This document shows positions 52,123 to 61,775 of a stretch of 64,000 nt of DNA, piece by piece. Source of the stretch: Methylobacterium sp. Leaf123 (GTDB lineage: Bacteria > Pseudomonadota > Alphaproteobacteria > Rhizobiales > Beijerinckiaceae). The notes under the pieces were generated by a model, which saw nothing but the letters and a program-made list of their open reading frames with translations, made no database searches and was not told the origin of the DNA. Location: the NCBI RefSeq assembly GCF_001423405.1, contig NZ_LMNS01000012.1:359211-423210 (forward strand). Direction: 5' to 3'. The first letter of the stretch is position 1. Every line of letters starts with the position of its first letter. Made by a program: the position numbers and the translations under genes.

Positions 52123-52497
52123 TCAGTGCTCTTCGTCGACGACCGGGGCGAGAATGCGCGGGGTCTGCTGGTGCTGCACGACGCGCCATTCCTCGTGCGA
52201 GAGCCGGCGGTATGTCGAGGTGCAATGCGCCTCGTAGGTTTCATCGCCCCGTGACGCCTTCACGGAATAGGCGATGACGATCAGACCTTCCTGGGGGCGC
52301 GCGATCCGGCCATCGTCGAACTCGGCATTGGACCAACGGGGGGTGTTCGCCACCGCTTCGATCGCCTGGGTGCCGCCGAAGACATAGGGCGGCTGCGGCA
52401 GCGCCATCAGACACTCGTCATCGACGAGTTCGCGGTAATGATCCGGGTCACCGGTCCACAGGCTCTTTTCGAACGACCAAACACGATCATCGTCCAC
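52123..52497 (-). CDS. NTF2-like (DUF4440-type) protein, 124 aa
   Basis: GTG start: VDDDRVWSFEKSLWTGDPDH, followed by a cone-shaped NTF2 fold pattern (DDECLMALPQPPYVFGGTQA, IARPQEGLIVIAYSVKASRG, CTSTYRRLSHEEWRVVQHQQ). Such proteins bind small ligands or act as isomerases; substrate unknown. The frame extends upstream, but the family N terminus begins here. Confidence 0.72.
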   Translation of the reverse strand: MDDDRVWSFEKSLWTGDPDHYRELVDDECLMALPQPPYVFGGTQAIEAVANTPRWSNAEFDDGRIARPQEGLIVIAYSVKASRGDETYEAHCTSTYRRLSHEEWRVVQHQQTPRILAPVVDEEH

Positions 52498-52659
52498 GGC
52501 GGGCCTCCTCGGGCTCTCGAAGTGCCGGGACAAGACCTGCGCGCCGTGATCGTTCCTGGCTGGCACCCGCCCCAATGGTCGCGTCACGTCCCCGCTGCCG
52601 GTGTCGAACCGGCGGAGGAGCCGCCCTCACCAAGAAGTCAGCGCGAGACCGACGCGCCC

Positions 52660-52935
52660 TCAGGCGCTGGCGACCTCGAACTCCATGCCGCGTCCCGGCC
52701 CCTGGTCGGCATAATCCACGAGCGTCAGCCCCCGCTCGATCAGCGTCTCTTCGAGGATGTCGCGGTGCTTGCGCACCATCTGCCCGATCGCCAGCGGCGT
52801 CAGGCGCGGGCTCGACCGGCGCAGAGCGTCCACGCCGACATGGGCCGGCATGCCCTCGTTCTCGGCGATCCGCGCGAGCGCCAAACCCAGATCGCGAGCC
52901 TTCGTCTCCGCGGCTGATTTCGGCTTGAAAGCCAT
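52660..52935 (-). CDS. Hypothetical protein, 91 aa
   Basis: MAFKPKSAAETKARDLGLAL; helical. The LTPLAIGQMVRKHRDILEET region could be a helix-turn-helix. Host gene of unknown function. Confidence 0.6.
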   Translation of the reverse strand: MAFKPKSAAETKARDLGLALARIAENEGMPAHVGVDALRRSSPRLTPLAIGQMVRKHRDILEETLIERGLTLVDYADQGPGRGMEFEVASA

Positions 52936-52962
52936 GTGGTGCCTCTTCTCTCGATACGTTCG

Positions 52963-53211
52963 TCAGGCGGCCTGAAGCGTCTCGGCGAAGTCTTCCGGCA
53001 CCTCGCCGAATCGGCCGAGAATCGTCGCGCTTTCCAGCTCACCGGTTTCGTCGTCGGCCACGATCTGGATCGCGGCGGTGCCCGGCAGCCGCGTGGCCAT
53101 TGCCTCGGCCCGCTTCAGCGCACCGTTCACCGACGGCGATACCTGTTGGTCGCCGGGGCACAGGCGTTTGCGCTTCAAGACGAAGGTCTGCACGAGGTAG
53201 GTCGTCCGCAT
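52963..53211 (-). CDS. Hypothetical protein, 82 aa
   Basis: MRTTYLVQTFVLKRKRLCPG, then AEAMATRLPGTAAIQIVADD. A small beta-alpha protein common in Hyphomicrobiales-type genomes; unknown role. The upstream part of the frame is Arg/Trp-rich and was excluded. Confidence 0.6.
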   Translation of the reverse strand: MRTTYLVQTFVLKRKRLCPGDQQVSPSVNGALKRAEAMATRLPGTAAIQIVADDETGELESATILGRFGEVPEDFAETLQAA

Positions 53212-53408
53212 CGTCACCGTCGTTCTCCCGCACCAGGGCCGAGCCGGCCGCCATTCACGCGTCGGGCACGCCGTCGCGATCATGGAAACCTCACCGGATA
53301 TCGGCCGCCCACTTGTTCTATTTTCGTTCTAGCATGAAAGACGGCGCTGCGTGAGCCTGTTTTGCAGCGCCGACACGCTCTGCGGGCAATGGTCTATGGT
53401 GAGAGCGA

Positions 53409-53576
53409 TCAGCCGCCGCCGATGCCGGCGATCACTTTTCCGGTGCCGTTGCAGTCCGGGCAAGACTTGGCTTCGAACTGTCCGCTTCCGCTACAGCGGG
53501 GGCACAGGTTCTCACCCGTTCCGGGCGTTCCGGGCGATGCTTCATCGCCGGGTTTCACGGGCTCCGATTGCGTCAT
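53409..53576 (-). CDS. Small zinc-finger (DnaJ central domain-like) protein, 55 aa
   Basis: Translation gives MTQSEPVKPGDEASPGTPGT, then CPRCSGSG and CPDCNGTGKVIAGIGGG: two CxxCxGxG motifs as in the DnaJ zinc-binding domain. No J-domain is present. Likely a small metal-binding or chaperone-accessory protein. Confidence 0.75.
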   Translation of the reverse strand: MTQSEPVKPGDEASPGTPGTGENLCPRCSGSGQFEAKSCPDCNGTGKVIAGIGGG

Positions 53577-53644
53577 GATTACGCTCCCTCATCTGAGGTA
53601 AGGCAGAACCCGCGCCGTTTTAGCTGTGTTCCCGGCGCCGAAAT

Positions 53645-54540
53645 CTACGATGGCAGAACCGAATCGGCCGCACGCAGGATGGCGGGCACCTCGTCGGCGA
53701 TCTCGCGCGCCAGGAAGCCGAGCGGTCCGATGCGTTCGGCGAGCCGGCGCCCGGCTTGCCCATGCAGATAAACCCCCCATGCCGCCGCGGTCGTGGCTTC
53801 CGCGCCGCGCGCGAGCAGGCCTGCGACGATGCCCGCCAGGACATCGCCGGAGCCGGAGGTCGCCAGCCCGATCCCGCCGCCCCCGTAGAGCCAGGGCTCA
53901 CCGGAAGGGGCCACGATCCAGCTCTGCGCGCCCTTCATGATCACCACGCATCCGAGCCTGTCGGCGGCCCGGTGAGCCGCTGCCAAGGGATCCGCCTCGA
54001 CCTCGCTTCGGTCGATGCCCAGGAGCCGGGCCATCTCGCCGGCATGGGGCGTGATCACGGCGCGGCCACCGCAGGCGCGAATCGCATCGGCCTGCGCGCC
54101 GAGGCCGGCGATGACGCCGGCATCGAGCACGAGCGCTGACGCGGCGCGTGCCGGGAGCAGCGCATGAGGAGGGCGTCGGCCGTGTCCCCGGCGCTCAGCC
54201 CCGGCCCGATCAGGATGGCGTTGCAGCGTTCCGCCAAGGCCGGCAGGCGCGCCCCGGCCGAGGCCGGATCGATCCCGCCCTCCTCCGTCTCGGTGAAGCC
54301 GATGACGCGCGCCTCGGGCATTGCGAGCGCCATCGCCGACGCCGCACTCTTCACGGTCGCGATGCGGAGGCGTCCGGCCCCGGCTCGGAGCGTGGCGACA
54401 CCCGCCAGAAAGGCCGCGCCCGGAACGTCGGCGGATCCGCCGACCACGAGCACCGTGCCGCGCTGCTCCTTGCTGCCCTCCTCGGGCATCGGCAGGGGCA
54501 ATTCCCGAAGGCGATCGAGCGTGAGGTGGTTTACCGTCAT
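53645..54540 (-). pseudogene. nnrD: ADP/ATP-dependent NAD(P)H-hydrate dehydratase, frameshifted
   Basis: The enzyme repairs hydrated NAD(P)H using a nucleotide cofactor. The first part (54540 to about 54160) has the YjeF C-terminal domain starts GTVLVVGGSADVPGAAFLAG and AILIGPGLSAGDTADALL. The second part (from about 54155) has LDAGVIAGL, ITPHAGEMARLLG, VVIMKGAQSWI and the catalytic ATSGSGDVLAGIVAGLLA. A single-base loss near 54157-54162 puts them in different frames. As written the gene is broken; sequencing error is an alternative. The YjeF epimerase half is not fused here. Confidence 0.82.
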
Positions 54541-54768
54541 CGGTCGGCTGCGTGTGCGTGCGGATCGGTCCAACGTCGCGGCGTCATCCTTCGGAAGCTC
54601 CGGGATACGGCTGAGGAGGAAAGCGTCGGACGACGCCTCTGTATCCCTTCAGCTTGCCGCCGGCCCGCTTCGATTGGGGCAGTCGGAGCGCGTCACCGGC
54701 TCCCGGTGGCAATTGGATACAAAATCGCGGCTTTGGGTTTCTCGATGGACAGATCATCGGAAACCACC

Positions 54769-55059
54769 ATGAAACGCTTCCTTACCCTCGCAAGCGCGGC
54801 CGGATTCCTGGCGGCGAGCCTCGTCCCGCTGACGGCGACCTCGGCCGATGCCCGCTCCCGTCACAAGAGCCGTGGGATCGTCACGAGCGCCGGCAGCGTG
54901 ACCGGCGGACGCGGCCGGGGCCAGACGATCTCCCGCGGCGCGACTGGAGCCAGCACCGTCACCCGAAACTCCGCGGCGGGCGGCAATGCCAACCAGCCCG
55001 AGCGGGCCGTTCCCCAGGGCAGCGGGGGTGGTGGAAGCGGCGGCGCCGGCGCGCAGTGA
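54769..55059 (+). CDS. Small secreted Gly/Ser-rich protein, 96 aa
   Basis: MKRFLTLASAAGFLAASLVP is a signal peptide cleaved near ADARS. The mature part is basic, then Gly-rich (GSGGGGSGGAG at the end). Function unknown. Confidence 0.65.
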   Translation: MKRFLTLASAAGFLAASLVPLTATSADARSRHKSRGIVTSAGSVTGGRGRGQTISRGATGASTVTRNSAAGGNANQPERAVPQGSGGGGSGGAGAQ

Positions 55060-55132
55060 TACCAGCCCCGCATCGAAGGACGGTGCGGGCGGCGATCACG
55101 ACGACACTCGATGCGAAGGAAGCGTGTGATCG

Positions 55133-55495
55133 ATGCCACTCCGTTCCGAGACCCCGCCCCCTCCGGCCGACCATGTGCCGGAAGCGCCCGCTCCGTCGGC
55201 GCGTCCGACCAGCGCGCAACTGAAGGCCGAGATCGATTCCGGCCGCACCGGCGATAAGATTGCCGCCCACGATCCCGGCTTGTCGCCCCTCGGGACCGAT
55301 GACGAAGCAGCCGGGACACCCGCGGAAGCATCCCGCGTCGCGCTGGCACGCGAAGAGGAGACCCGACCGCGCCGCCAGAGGGCCAGCCGAATGCAGACCG
55401 GGCATGGCGCCAACCGCTGGGTCATGCCCGCCTATTACGGGGCCATTGTTGTAGCAGCCCTGGGGGTCGGGTTGGTCGTGTGGCTGTTGCGCTGA
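55133..55495 (+). CDS. Hypothetical membrane protein, 120 aa
   Basis: A Pro-rich N terminus, then a charged region (EIDSGRTGDKIAAHDPGLSP, a segment typical of small alphaproteobacterial proteins) and one C-terminal membrane helix (MPAYYGAIVVAALGVGLVVW). Tail-anchored topology likely. Confidence 0.7.
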   Translation: MPLRSETPPPPADHVPEAPAPSARPTSAQLKAEIDSGRTGDKIAAHDPGLSPLGTDDEAAGTPAEASRVALAREEETRPRRQRASRMQTGHGANRWVMPAYYGAIVVAALGVGLVVWLLR

Positions 55496-55661
55496 TCCTG
55501 TGGATCGCCGCGATCGGGTGATCCTGGCCCTTAAAGGGGGCGGCGTGCGCCAATCGGCGGGGCGTGGGCTCGCTCCGCGCGGATCGCTCCAACTTTACGG
55601 GATGGTGCAACGGCTTCTTATCAGGCGCCTGACACGCTTCGCTGCTCACGTGAGGACATCG

Positions 55662-55913
55662 ATGTCCAGTCATGCAGGATTCCCCGTCGACGCCCCTCCG
55701 ACGCCCGGTCAGGCCGGGTTGATCGCGGTCGATGAGCACACCTCGATCGGGTGCTGGGTCCACGACATCTCCGCGCAGGACGTCGAGATCGTCGTTCCCG
55801 ACGCATCCCTCGTCCCGGACGTGTTCATGCTGACGTCCTCGGCCCAGGCATCCATCAAGGTGTGTCGCACCCTCTGGCGAAAAGACGAGATGATCGGCGC
55901 TCGGCATCTTTAG
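55662..55913 (+). CDS. PilZ-like domain protein, 83 aa
   Basis: MSSHAGFPVDAPPTPGQAGL, then GCWVHDISAQDVEIVVPDAS, VFMLTSSAQASIKVCRTLWR, IGARHL. The strand pattern fits a small PilZ-type beta barrel, but the RxxxR cyclic-di-GMP motif is not seen, so ligand binding is unproven. The frame extends upstream to 55500; the ATG used here gives a compact domain. Confidence 0.55.
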   Translation: MSSHAGFPVDAPPTPGQAGLIAVDEHTSIGCWVHDISAQDVEIVVPDASLVPDVFMLTSSAQASIKVCRTLWRKDEMIGARHL

Positions 55914-56000
55914 AACATCGTTCGGGCGGCGGTCGCCGGCTCTACCGTGTGCGGAGAACCGCGCAGGCTGGTGCCGGGTTGATCGTGCCGGAGGTGCCTC

Positions 56001-56168
56001 ATGGCCGAGACGAAGCAGCCGGACAAAGTCGAAGCCCCGGATCGGCCCCGCCTGACGCCCCAGGGTCATAGCAGTGGCACGGCCTCCGGGGAGGACAGCA
56101 CCGATCCCCGAGGCGGTGCCAAGGAAGGGCAAGCCGACAAAGCGGAATGCGGGCGGCGCGAGCCGTAA
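56001..56168 (+). CDS. Small hydrophilic protein, 55 aa
   Basis: MAETKQPDKVEAPDRPRLTP and on: Lys/Asp/Gly-rich, probably disordered. GGAGG sits 7 bp before the ATG. Function unknown. Confidence 0.55.
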   Translation: MAETKQPDKVEAPDRPRLTPQGHSSGTASGEDSTDPRGGAKEGQADKAECGRREP

Positions 56169-56740
56169 GGGCTGAACCGACGAAAGTCTGAAACGCGGTG
56201 GGCCGCGTGTTCGGTGGGTTCAGCGCGTGACGGGCCGGCTTCTCAGGAGAAGACCGACCCGCCTGTCGCCTGCGTACCGCATTGGGGGGCTGGCAGCCCA
56301 ACGACACTGATTCAAACGGACCCAGCGTGGCCAATCATCCCGAACCGTGACGATTGGCGTGGCGTCGATGAGGCCGCCAACGCGTTGCCGCAGCAGAGTT
56401 TCTGAGCGAAATGGCTGCAGCGCGCGGAAAATCATATCCGCATCATGTGCGCTAGCACACGAATTTTGGTCTCCGAGACTTCGGCAGCGGAAGAATTCGC
56501 TTCCACCAAGCGGGACGTGACGACCCGGATATTCAGACTTTACGGTCGTGCGCGCGACTGAGGGGTCGGCAACCATTGTCCCTCCAGCGATCGCGTTCGA
56601 CACCGTGAATCATCGTCGAAGAATTTTCGGCCGCCTCGTCAACGGTAAGTTTTTGTTAACCATCTCGATGCAATCTTGGTGACCATCGCTCCCTCTCGCC
56701 GGTTGCGACACGGTTCCTTCAGATTCGGCCTGGTCGATTC
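56169..56740. other. 572-bp stretch without a confident gene
   Basis: Only weak open frames are seen (one leftward at about 56220-56603 has no convincing protein character). It may hold the promoter of the 56741 gene. Confidence 0.45.
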
Positions 56741-56947
56741 ATGGTACATCTCGCGACGGACTACCCCGGTGGATCGATCGTCGAAGCCACCATGCCCGCT
56801 CTGAATGGCGAGAGTCGCGATCGGATCGGACAGGGCCTGCGTGACGCCTATGTCGAGCGCTGCGACGCGCAGCCGATCACCGACGTCCAAGTCGAATTGC
56901 TGCTGCAACTCCGGCAGAAAGAGCGCGACCGCCGCCGCAGCGCGTGA
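56741..56947 (+). CDS. Small protein with NepR-like C terminus, 68 aa
   Basis: MVHLATDYPGGSIVEATMPA, then RIGQGLRDAYVERCDAQPIT with VQVELLLQLRQKERD. The second half resembles the NepR pattern of alphaproteobacterial general stress anti-sigma factors (IGxxLRxxYxxxxxxPIPD...LLxxL). No phyR or ecfG neighbours are visible, so NepR identity is tentative. Confidence 0.55.
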   Translation: MVHLATDYPGGSIVEATMPALNGESRDRIGQGLRDAYVERCDAQPITDVQVELLLQLRQKERDRRRSA

Positions 56948-56952
56948 GGGTC

Positions 56953-57005
56953 GGGTCTCGTCATCTCAGGAGACCCAGTCTTAAGGGATCCTCGGCTTGA
57001 GGATC
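56953..57005. terminator. Two hairpins between convergent genes
   Basis: GGGTCTC (56953-56959)/GAGACCC (56970-56976) and GATCCTC (56987-56993)/GAGGATC (56999-57005) are perfect 7-bp stems. Neither has a strong T tract, so terminator function is likely only from position. Confidence 0.45.
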
Positions 57006-57279
57006 ACTGCCAGCGCCGGGCCATCGGCTGCTGGCGCCGGACCTCAGCGGCACGGATCATGGTCAGCACCCGATCGAGATCCTTGAGCAGCGACGATTCG
57101 GCCGCGCGCGCTGTCGCGATCTCCTGGTCGTCGCTGCCGAAGCGCTGACGCTGTTGCTGCAGCGTCAGTTCGTCCTCAAGCGCCGCCCGCTCCGCATGGA
57201 GCGCGAGGTAGGCCGCCTCCTGAGGATCGGCCGGATCGAGGAGAGGCTTCTCCTCGTGGGATGAATGTGGCTCCGTCAC
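57004..57279 (-). CDS. Hypothetical coiled-coil protein, 91 aa
   Basis: MTEPHSSHEEKPLLDPADPQ, then a long helix with LHAERAALEDELTLQQQRQR and LLKDLDRVLTMIRAAEVRR. Probably a small coiled-coil protein; role unknown. Confidence 0.6.
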   Translation of the reverse strand: MTEPHSSHEEKPLLDPADPQEAAYLALHAERAALEDELTLQQQRQRFGSDDQEIATARAAESSLLKDLDRVLTMIRAAEVRRQQPMARRWQ

Positions 57280-57712
57280 GATGACGGTCTCCTCGGACGT
57301 TTCAAGTGTAGACCCGGTCCCACTCAGGATCTCACGAGCAAGATCTCGTGACGATCATGCGAGTGGAACGACTGAGCGTACCTCCTGAAACTTCCGGGCA
57401 CCGATCATCGTTGCATGGGCCGCGATGATGCGGCGGACGTTTTGCCAGAGACACTGATCCGCGCTCTCGTTCCGGTCACGCTCCCGCGGGCCAAAGCGCT
57501 CCCGGCGGGCCGAGTGGTCCCGCCGTGGCCTCGATCCTCAGTGAAATTCCGTTTTCCCCAAGGGCTTGCCGAGGGCCTCCCGGGGCCTGTCATGTCACCG
57601 TCATGTCGCCGTCATAGAGGCGGCGCGTCGGTGCACTAGATGGCAGCAGCGTCGCAGCGAGACCGGTTCCCATCAGGACCGGCCCCGACATTGCGCCCGA
57701 CACCCTACGGAG
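57280..57712. other. pst promoter region
   Basis: 433 bp without a gene, containing the Pho box at 57587-57615. The first ~290 bp show no recognised feature. Confidence 0.55.
57587..57615 (+). promoter_or_regulatory. Pho box: three tandem PhoB-binding repeats
   Basis: CTGTCAT (57587-57593), CCGTCAT (57598-57604) and CCGTCAT (57609-57615), each separated by 4 bp, which is the exact 11-bp PhoB repeat spacing. About 98 bp upstream of pstS. PhoB, encoded at the far end of this operon region, is the expected activator under phosphate limitation. Confidence 0.9.
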
Positions 57713-58759
57713 ATGCTCGTGAAACCCTTCACTTACGCTCTGGCCGTCGGCCTCGCGGCCGCCCAGCTCGCGACCTCGGCCTTCGCCGCCGACATCACCG
57801 GCGCCGGTGCCACCTTCCCCTTCCCCGTCTATTCGAAGTGGGCCGAAGCCTATCGCAAGGAAACCGGCACGGGCCTGAACTACCAGTCGATCGGTTCGGG
57901 CGGCGGCATCAAGCAGATCCAGGCCAAGACCGTCGATTTCGGCGCCACCGATGCGCCGCTGAAGCCGGCCCAGCTCCAGAAGGACGGCCTCGTCCAGTTC
58001 CCGACCGTCATGGGCGGTGTGGTGCCGGTGATCAACGTCCCCGGCATCGAGGCCGGTAAGGTCAAGCTGACCGGTGAGCTCCTGGCCGACATCTATGCCG
58101 GCAAGATCCTGAAGTGGTCCGACCCGAAGATCGCCGCGCTCAACGAGGGCGTGAAGCTGCCGGACGCGAACATCACGCCGGTCTACCGTTCGGATGCCTC
58201 CGGCACGACCAACATCTTCACCACCTATCTCTCGTCCGTGTCCGAGCCGTGGAAGAAGGAGTTCGGGGCCGCCACCACCGTGAGCTGGCCGGTCGGCCAG
58301 GGCGGCAAGGGCAATGAGGGCGTGACGGCGACCGTCAAGCAGGTTCCGAACTCGATCGGCTACGTCGAGTCGGCCTATGCCAAGCAGAACAAGCTCGCCT
58401 ACGCCCTGATCCAGAACAAGGCCGGCAAGTACCCGCAGCCCGACGACAAGGCGTTCCAGGCCGCCGCCGCCAGCGCCGACTGGAAGTCGACCCCCGGTTT
58501 CGGGATCGCGCTGACCAACCAGGCCGGTGATGACGCTTGGCCGATCACCGCCGCCACCTTCATCTTGGTCCACAAGGATCCGGCGGATCCGGCGAAGGCC
58601 GGCGATGTGCTGAAGTTCTTCGATTGGGCCTACAAGAACGGCGACAAGCTCGCCGTCGACCTCGATTACGTGCCGCTGCCCGACAACGTCGTCGGCCTGA
58701 TCCACGAGGAGTGGAAGGGCATCAAGGGCAAGGACGGCAAACCCGTCTTCGGCATGTAA
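57713..58759 (+). CDS. pstS: Periplasmic phosphate-binding protein PstS
   Basis: 348 residues with signal peptide MLVKPFTYALAVGLAAAQLA ending at AFAADIT. Phosphate-site motifs are ADITGAGATFPFPVYSKW, GSGGGIKQI, DFGATDAPL and VYRSDASGTTNIFT, as in the PstS family. It captures phosphate for the PstCAB transporter. The ATG follows ACGGAG. A 9-bp hairpin downstream separates it from pstC, which would raise pstS expression relative to the rest. Confidence 0.97.
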   Translation: MLVKPFTYALAVGLAAAQLATSAFAADITGAGATFPFPVYSKWAEAYRKETGTGLNYQSIGSGGGIKQIQAKTVDFGATDAPLKPAQLQKDGLVQFPTVMGGVVPVINVPGIEAGKVKLTGELLADIYAGKILKWSDPKIAALNEGVKLPDANITPVYRSDASGTTNIFTTYLSSVSEPWKKEFGAATTVSWPVGQGGKGNEGVTATVKQVPNSIGYVESAYAKQNKLAYALIQNKAGKYPQPDDKAFQAAAASADWKSTPGFGIALTNQAGDDAWPITAATFILVHKDPADPAKAGDVLKFFDWAYKNGDKLAVDLDYVPLPDNVVGLIHEEWKGIKGKDGKPVFGM

Positions 58760-58774
58760 AGCGACCGTCTCAGG

Positions 58775-58800
58775 CCCTCTCCCCCACCCGGGAGAGGGTC
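58775..58800 (+). terminator. pstS-pstC attenuator hairpin
   Basis: CCCTCTCCC (58775-58783) pairs with GGGAGAGGG (58790-58798), followed by TCTTTCTC. It is a partial terminator or mRNA 3'-stabilising hairpin. Confidence 0.7.
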
Positions 58801-58874
58801 TTTCTCGGAGTGTCCGGCTCGCCTCACGGGCCACGGCGCGCTAAACGCCCTCCATTCGAAGAGCCCTTCCGCGG

Positions 58875-59849
58875 ATGACCGCCTTGACCCAGTCCATCGC
58901 CTTGGCCAGCGAGAGCGGCGTGCCTCGCACTGCACCGAGCAAGACCGCTGACCGCCTGTTCCAGGGTGCGGCCTACGGTTCGGCCCTGCTCGTGCTGCTG
59001 GTGCTCGCGGGCATCCTCGGATCGATCATCTACGGGGCGATCCCCGCCTTCACCGAGTTTGGCTTCGGCTTCATCACCTCCAGTGCCTGGAACATCGGCA
59101 CCGAACAGTTCGGCGCGCTGCCCGCCGTGATCGGCACCGTGGCCGCCGCCCTCTTGGCGCTCGTCATCGGCGTGCCGGTTTCCTTAGGCATCGCGATCTA
59201 CCTGACGCAGCTCTGCCCCGGCTGGGCGCGCAAGCCCGTCGCCATGACCATCGAGCTGCTCGCCTCGGTGCCGAGCATCATCTACGGCATGTGGGGCCTG
59301 TTCGTGTTCGCGCCGCTCTTCGCCCGCTTCGTGCAGGTGCCGGTCTCGAACGTCGTCGAGGGGCTGCCGATCGTCGGCACGGTCCTCTACGCACGCATTC
59401 CCTCCGGCGTCGGCGTGCTCACCGCCGGCATCATCCTCGCGATCATGATCGTGCCGTTCGTCGCCTCGATCACCCGCGACATGCTCGATCAGATCCCGAC
59501 CGTGCTGCGTGAGAGCGCCTACGGCATCGGCTGCACCACCTGGGAGGTCGTGCGCCACGTCCTCGTGCCGCAGGCGTCGGTCTCGATCATCGGCGCGATC
59601 ATGCTCGGCCTCGGCCGCGCGCTCGGCGAGACCATGGCGGTCACCTTCGTGATCGGTAATGCCAACCGCCTCTCGGCCTCGATCTTCGATCCGGGTTCGA
59701 CCATCGCCTCGCGCATCGCCAACGAGTTCAACGAGGCCGACGGGCTCCAGCTCTCCTCGCTGATGGCGCTCGGCTGCCTGCTCTTCATCATCACCTTCTT
59801 CGTGCTGATCATCGCGCGCCTGCTGGTGCGGCGCACCAAGGTCGCCTGA
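58875..59849 (+). CDS. pstC: Phosphate ABC transporter permease PstC
   Basis: 324 residues with six predicted membrane helices; the first is GSALLVLLVLAGILGSIIYG. The ABC-permease EAA-like loop lies near ESAYGIGCTTWEVVRHVLVP, and the region LLASVPSIIYGMWGLFVFAP is the PstC family motif. Inner-membrane half of the phosphate channel with PstA. Starts 115 bp after pstS. Confidence 0.96.
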   Translation: MTALTQSIALASESGVPRTAPSKTADRLFQGAAYGSALLVLLVLAGILGSIIYGAIPAFTEFGFGFITSSAWNIGTEQFGALPAVIGTVAAALLALVIGVPVSLGIAIYLTQLCPGWARKPVAMTIELLASVPSIIYGMWGLFVFAPLFARFVQVPVSNVVEGLPIVGTVLYARIPSGVGVLTAGIILAIMIVPFVASITRDMLDQIPTVLRESAYGIGCTTWEVVRHVLVPQASVSIIGAIMLGLGRALGETMAVTFVIGNANRLSASIFDPGSTIASRIANEFNEADGLQLSSLMALGCLLFIITFFVLIIARLLVRRTKVA

Positions 59850-59893
59850 ACCGAAATCTCCGCAACGCCGCCAGCCTCGGAACACCACGAGCC

Positions 59894-60787
59894 ATGGATG
59901 CCAGCCCTTCCCTCGCAACGGCCGAACGCCCCCGGAGGGCGAGCCGTGTGCGCTCCGGCCGCCGGATCGCCGACCGCATCCTGATCCTGGCGAGCACGTT
60001 CGCGACGCTGCTCGGCATCGCCGTGCTCGGCTCGATCCTGCTGATGCTGATCGTCGAGGGCGTGAAGGGCTTCACCCCCTCCCTTCTCACGGAGCCGACG
60101 CCGGGGCCGGGCTCCGTCGGCGGCGGCATCGCCAACGCGATCCTCGGCAGCCTCGTGATGACGTTCATCGGCATCGTCATCGCCACGCCGATCGGGCTGA
60201 TGGCCGGCACCTTCCTCGCGGAATACGGCCGCACCTCGAAGATCGCGGACATCATCCGCTTCCTCAACGACGTGCTGCTCTCGGCGCCCTCGATCCTGAT
60301 CGGCCTGTTCGTCTACACGCTGATGGTGCGGCCGATGGGGACCTATTCCGGCTGGGCCGGGGCGGTGGCGCTCGCCATCATCGCCACCCCCGTGATCGTG
60401 CGCACCACCGAGGACATGCTGCGCCTCGTGCCGAGCCAGATGCGTGAGGCCGGCGCCGCCCTCGGCGCGCCCCGCTCCCTCGTCATCCGCGCGATTACCT
60501 GGCGGGCGGCGAGTGCCGGTGTCGTCACCGGCATCATCCTGGCGCTGGCCCGCATCGCCGGCGAGACCGCGCCGCTGCTGTTCACGGCGCTCAACAACAA
60601 CAGCTGGTTCAACGCGAACCTGCTCGGCGGCGTGCCCAACCTGCCGGTGATGATCTACCAGTTCGCGCTGTCGCCCTATCCGAACTGGCAGAGCCTCGCC
60701 TGGGCGGGCGCCCTTCTCATCACCGTCACCATCCTGGCCCTGTCGGTGGTGGCCCGCCTCGTGATCAAGGACCAGCGGGCGCGCTGA
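59894..60787 (+). CDS. pstA: Phosphate ABC transporter permease PstA
   Basis: 297 residues with a basic N-terminal cytoplasmic segment, then membrane helices ([78 protein letters not shown], the last overlapping the EAA loop region at [20 protein letters not shown]). Partner of PstC. 44-bp gap after pstC. Confidence 0.96.
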   Translation: MDASPSLATAERPRRASRVRSGRRIADRILILASTFATLLGIAVLGSILLMLIVEGVKGFTPSLLTEPTPGPGSVGGGIANAILGSLVMTFIGIVIATPIGLMAGTFLAEYGRTSKIADIIRFLNDVLLSAPSILIGLFVYTLMVRPMGTYSGWAGAVALAIIATPVIVRTTEDMLRLVPSQMREAGAALGAPRSLVIRAITWRAASAGVVTGIILALARIAGETAPLLFTALNNNSWFNANLLGGVPNLPVMIYQFALSPYPNWQSLAWAGALLITVTILALSVVARLVIKDQRAR

Positions 60788-60828
60788 GGCCGCCCCCCGG
60801 ACAGACCTCCCACCTGCGAGACAATCCG

Positions 60829-61644
60829 ATGAGCGCCTCCCCCGCGATCCGCAGCCAGTTCGAAGGCCGAAGCCCGGCCGACGTCAAAGCTCCGGTGCGC
60901 ATCGCCTGCAAGGATCTCAACTTCTACTATGGCAACTTCCATGGCCTGAAGGACATCAACCTCGACTTCCGCGACCGGCAGGTGACCGCGCTGATCGGTC
61001 CCTCGGGCTGCGGAAAGTCGACCCTGCTGCGCACCTTCAACCGCATCTACAGCCTCTATCCGGAGCAGCGCGCGGAAGGTGAGATCCTGCTCGACGGGCA
61101 GAACGTTCTGGACCCGAAGATCGACCTGAACGAACTTCGCTCGCGCGTCGGCATGGTGTTCCAGAAGCCGACACCCTTCCCGATGTCGATCTACGACAAC
61201 GTCGCCTTCGGCCTGCGCCTCTACGAAAAGCTTCCGAAAGCCGAACTCGACGTGCGCGTGGAGGAATCCCTGCGCAAGGCTGCGTTGTGGGACGAGGTGA
61301 AGGACAAGCTCAAGCAGTCCGGCACCGGCCTCTCCGGCGGCCAGCAACAGCGCCTGTGCATCGCTCGCACCGTGGCGCAGCGCCCCGAGGTGATCCTGTT
61401 CGACGAGCCGACCTCGGCGCTCGACCCGATTTCCACCGGCCGCATCGAGGAGCTGATCGAGCAGTTGCGGACCGAGTTCACGATCGTCATCGTGACCCAC
61501 AACATGCAGCAGGCCGCGCGGATCTCGCAGTTCACGGCATTCATGTATCTCGGCGAGCTGATCGAGTTCGACGCGACCACCAAGATCTTCATGAACCCGG
61601 CCAAGCGGCAGACCCAGGACTACATCACCGGCCGCTTCGGCTGA
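60829..61644 (+). CDS. pstB: Phosphate ABC transporter ATP-binding protein PstB
   Basis: 271 residues. Walker [10 protein letters not shown] at 57-65, Q-loop near [18 protein letters not shown], signature [13 protein letters not shown], Walker [13 protein letters not shown] and H-loop [16 protein letters not shown]. Energises PstCA and couples transport to PhoR/PhoU signalling. Normal family length. Confidence 0.98.
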   Translation: MSASPAIRSQFEGRSPADVKAPVRIACKDLNFYYGNFHGLKDINLDFRDRQVTALIGPSGCGKSTLLRTFNRIYSLYPEQRAEGEILLDGQNVLDPKIDLNELRSRVGMVFQKPTPFPMSIYDNVAFGLRLYEKLPKAELDVRVEESLRKAALWDEVKDKLKQSGTGLSGGQQQRLCIARTVAQRPEVILFDEPTSALDPISTGRIEELIEQLRTEFTIVIVTHNMQQAARISQFTAFMYLGELIEFDATTKIFMNPAKRQTQDYITGRFG

Positions 61645-61775
61645 GATCGGCCGCGACTGCACCCCAGTCGCGGCCCCCCGCGCCCCCGTTGAGGCGCGCC
61701 CTCTTCCGCCGGACCCCGTGTCCATCGCAGTTTGAGAGCGCCCTCGTCCGACTGCCTGATCGGGAAATTCGCGAC

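Noticed and set aside
52578..52625. A tRNA T-arm-like sequence (GCCGGTTCGACACCGGC on the minus strand)
   Set aside because: No matching acceptor stem, D-arm or anticodon arm could be built around it.
56220..56603. Leftward open frame of about 127 codons
   Set aside because: Its composition looks like random high-GC sequence, with no ribosome site or family resemblance.
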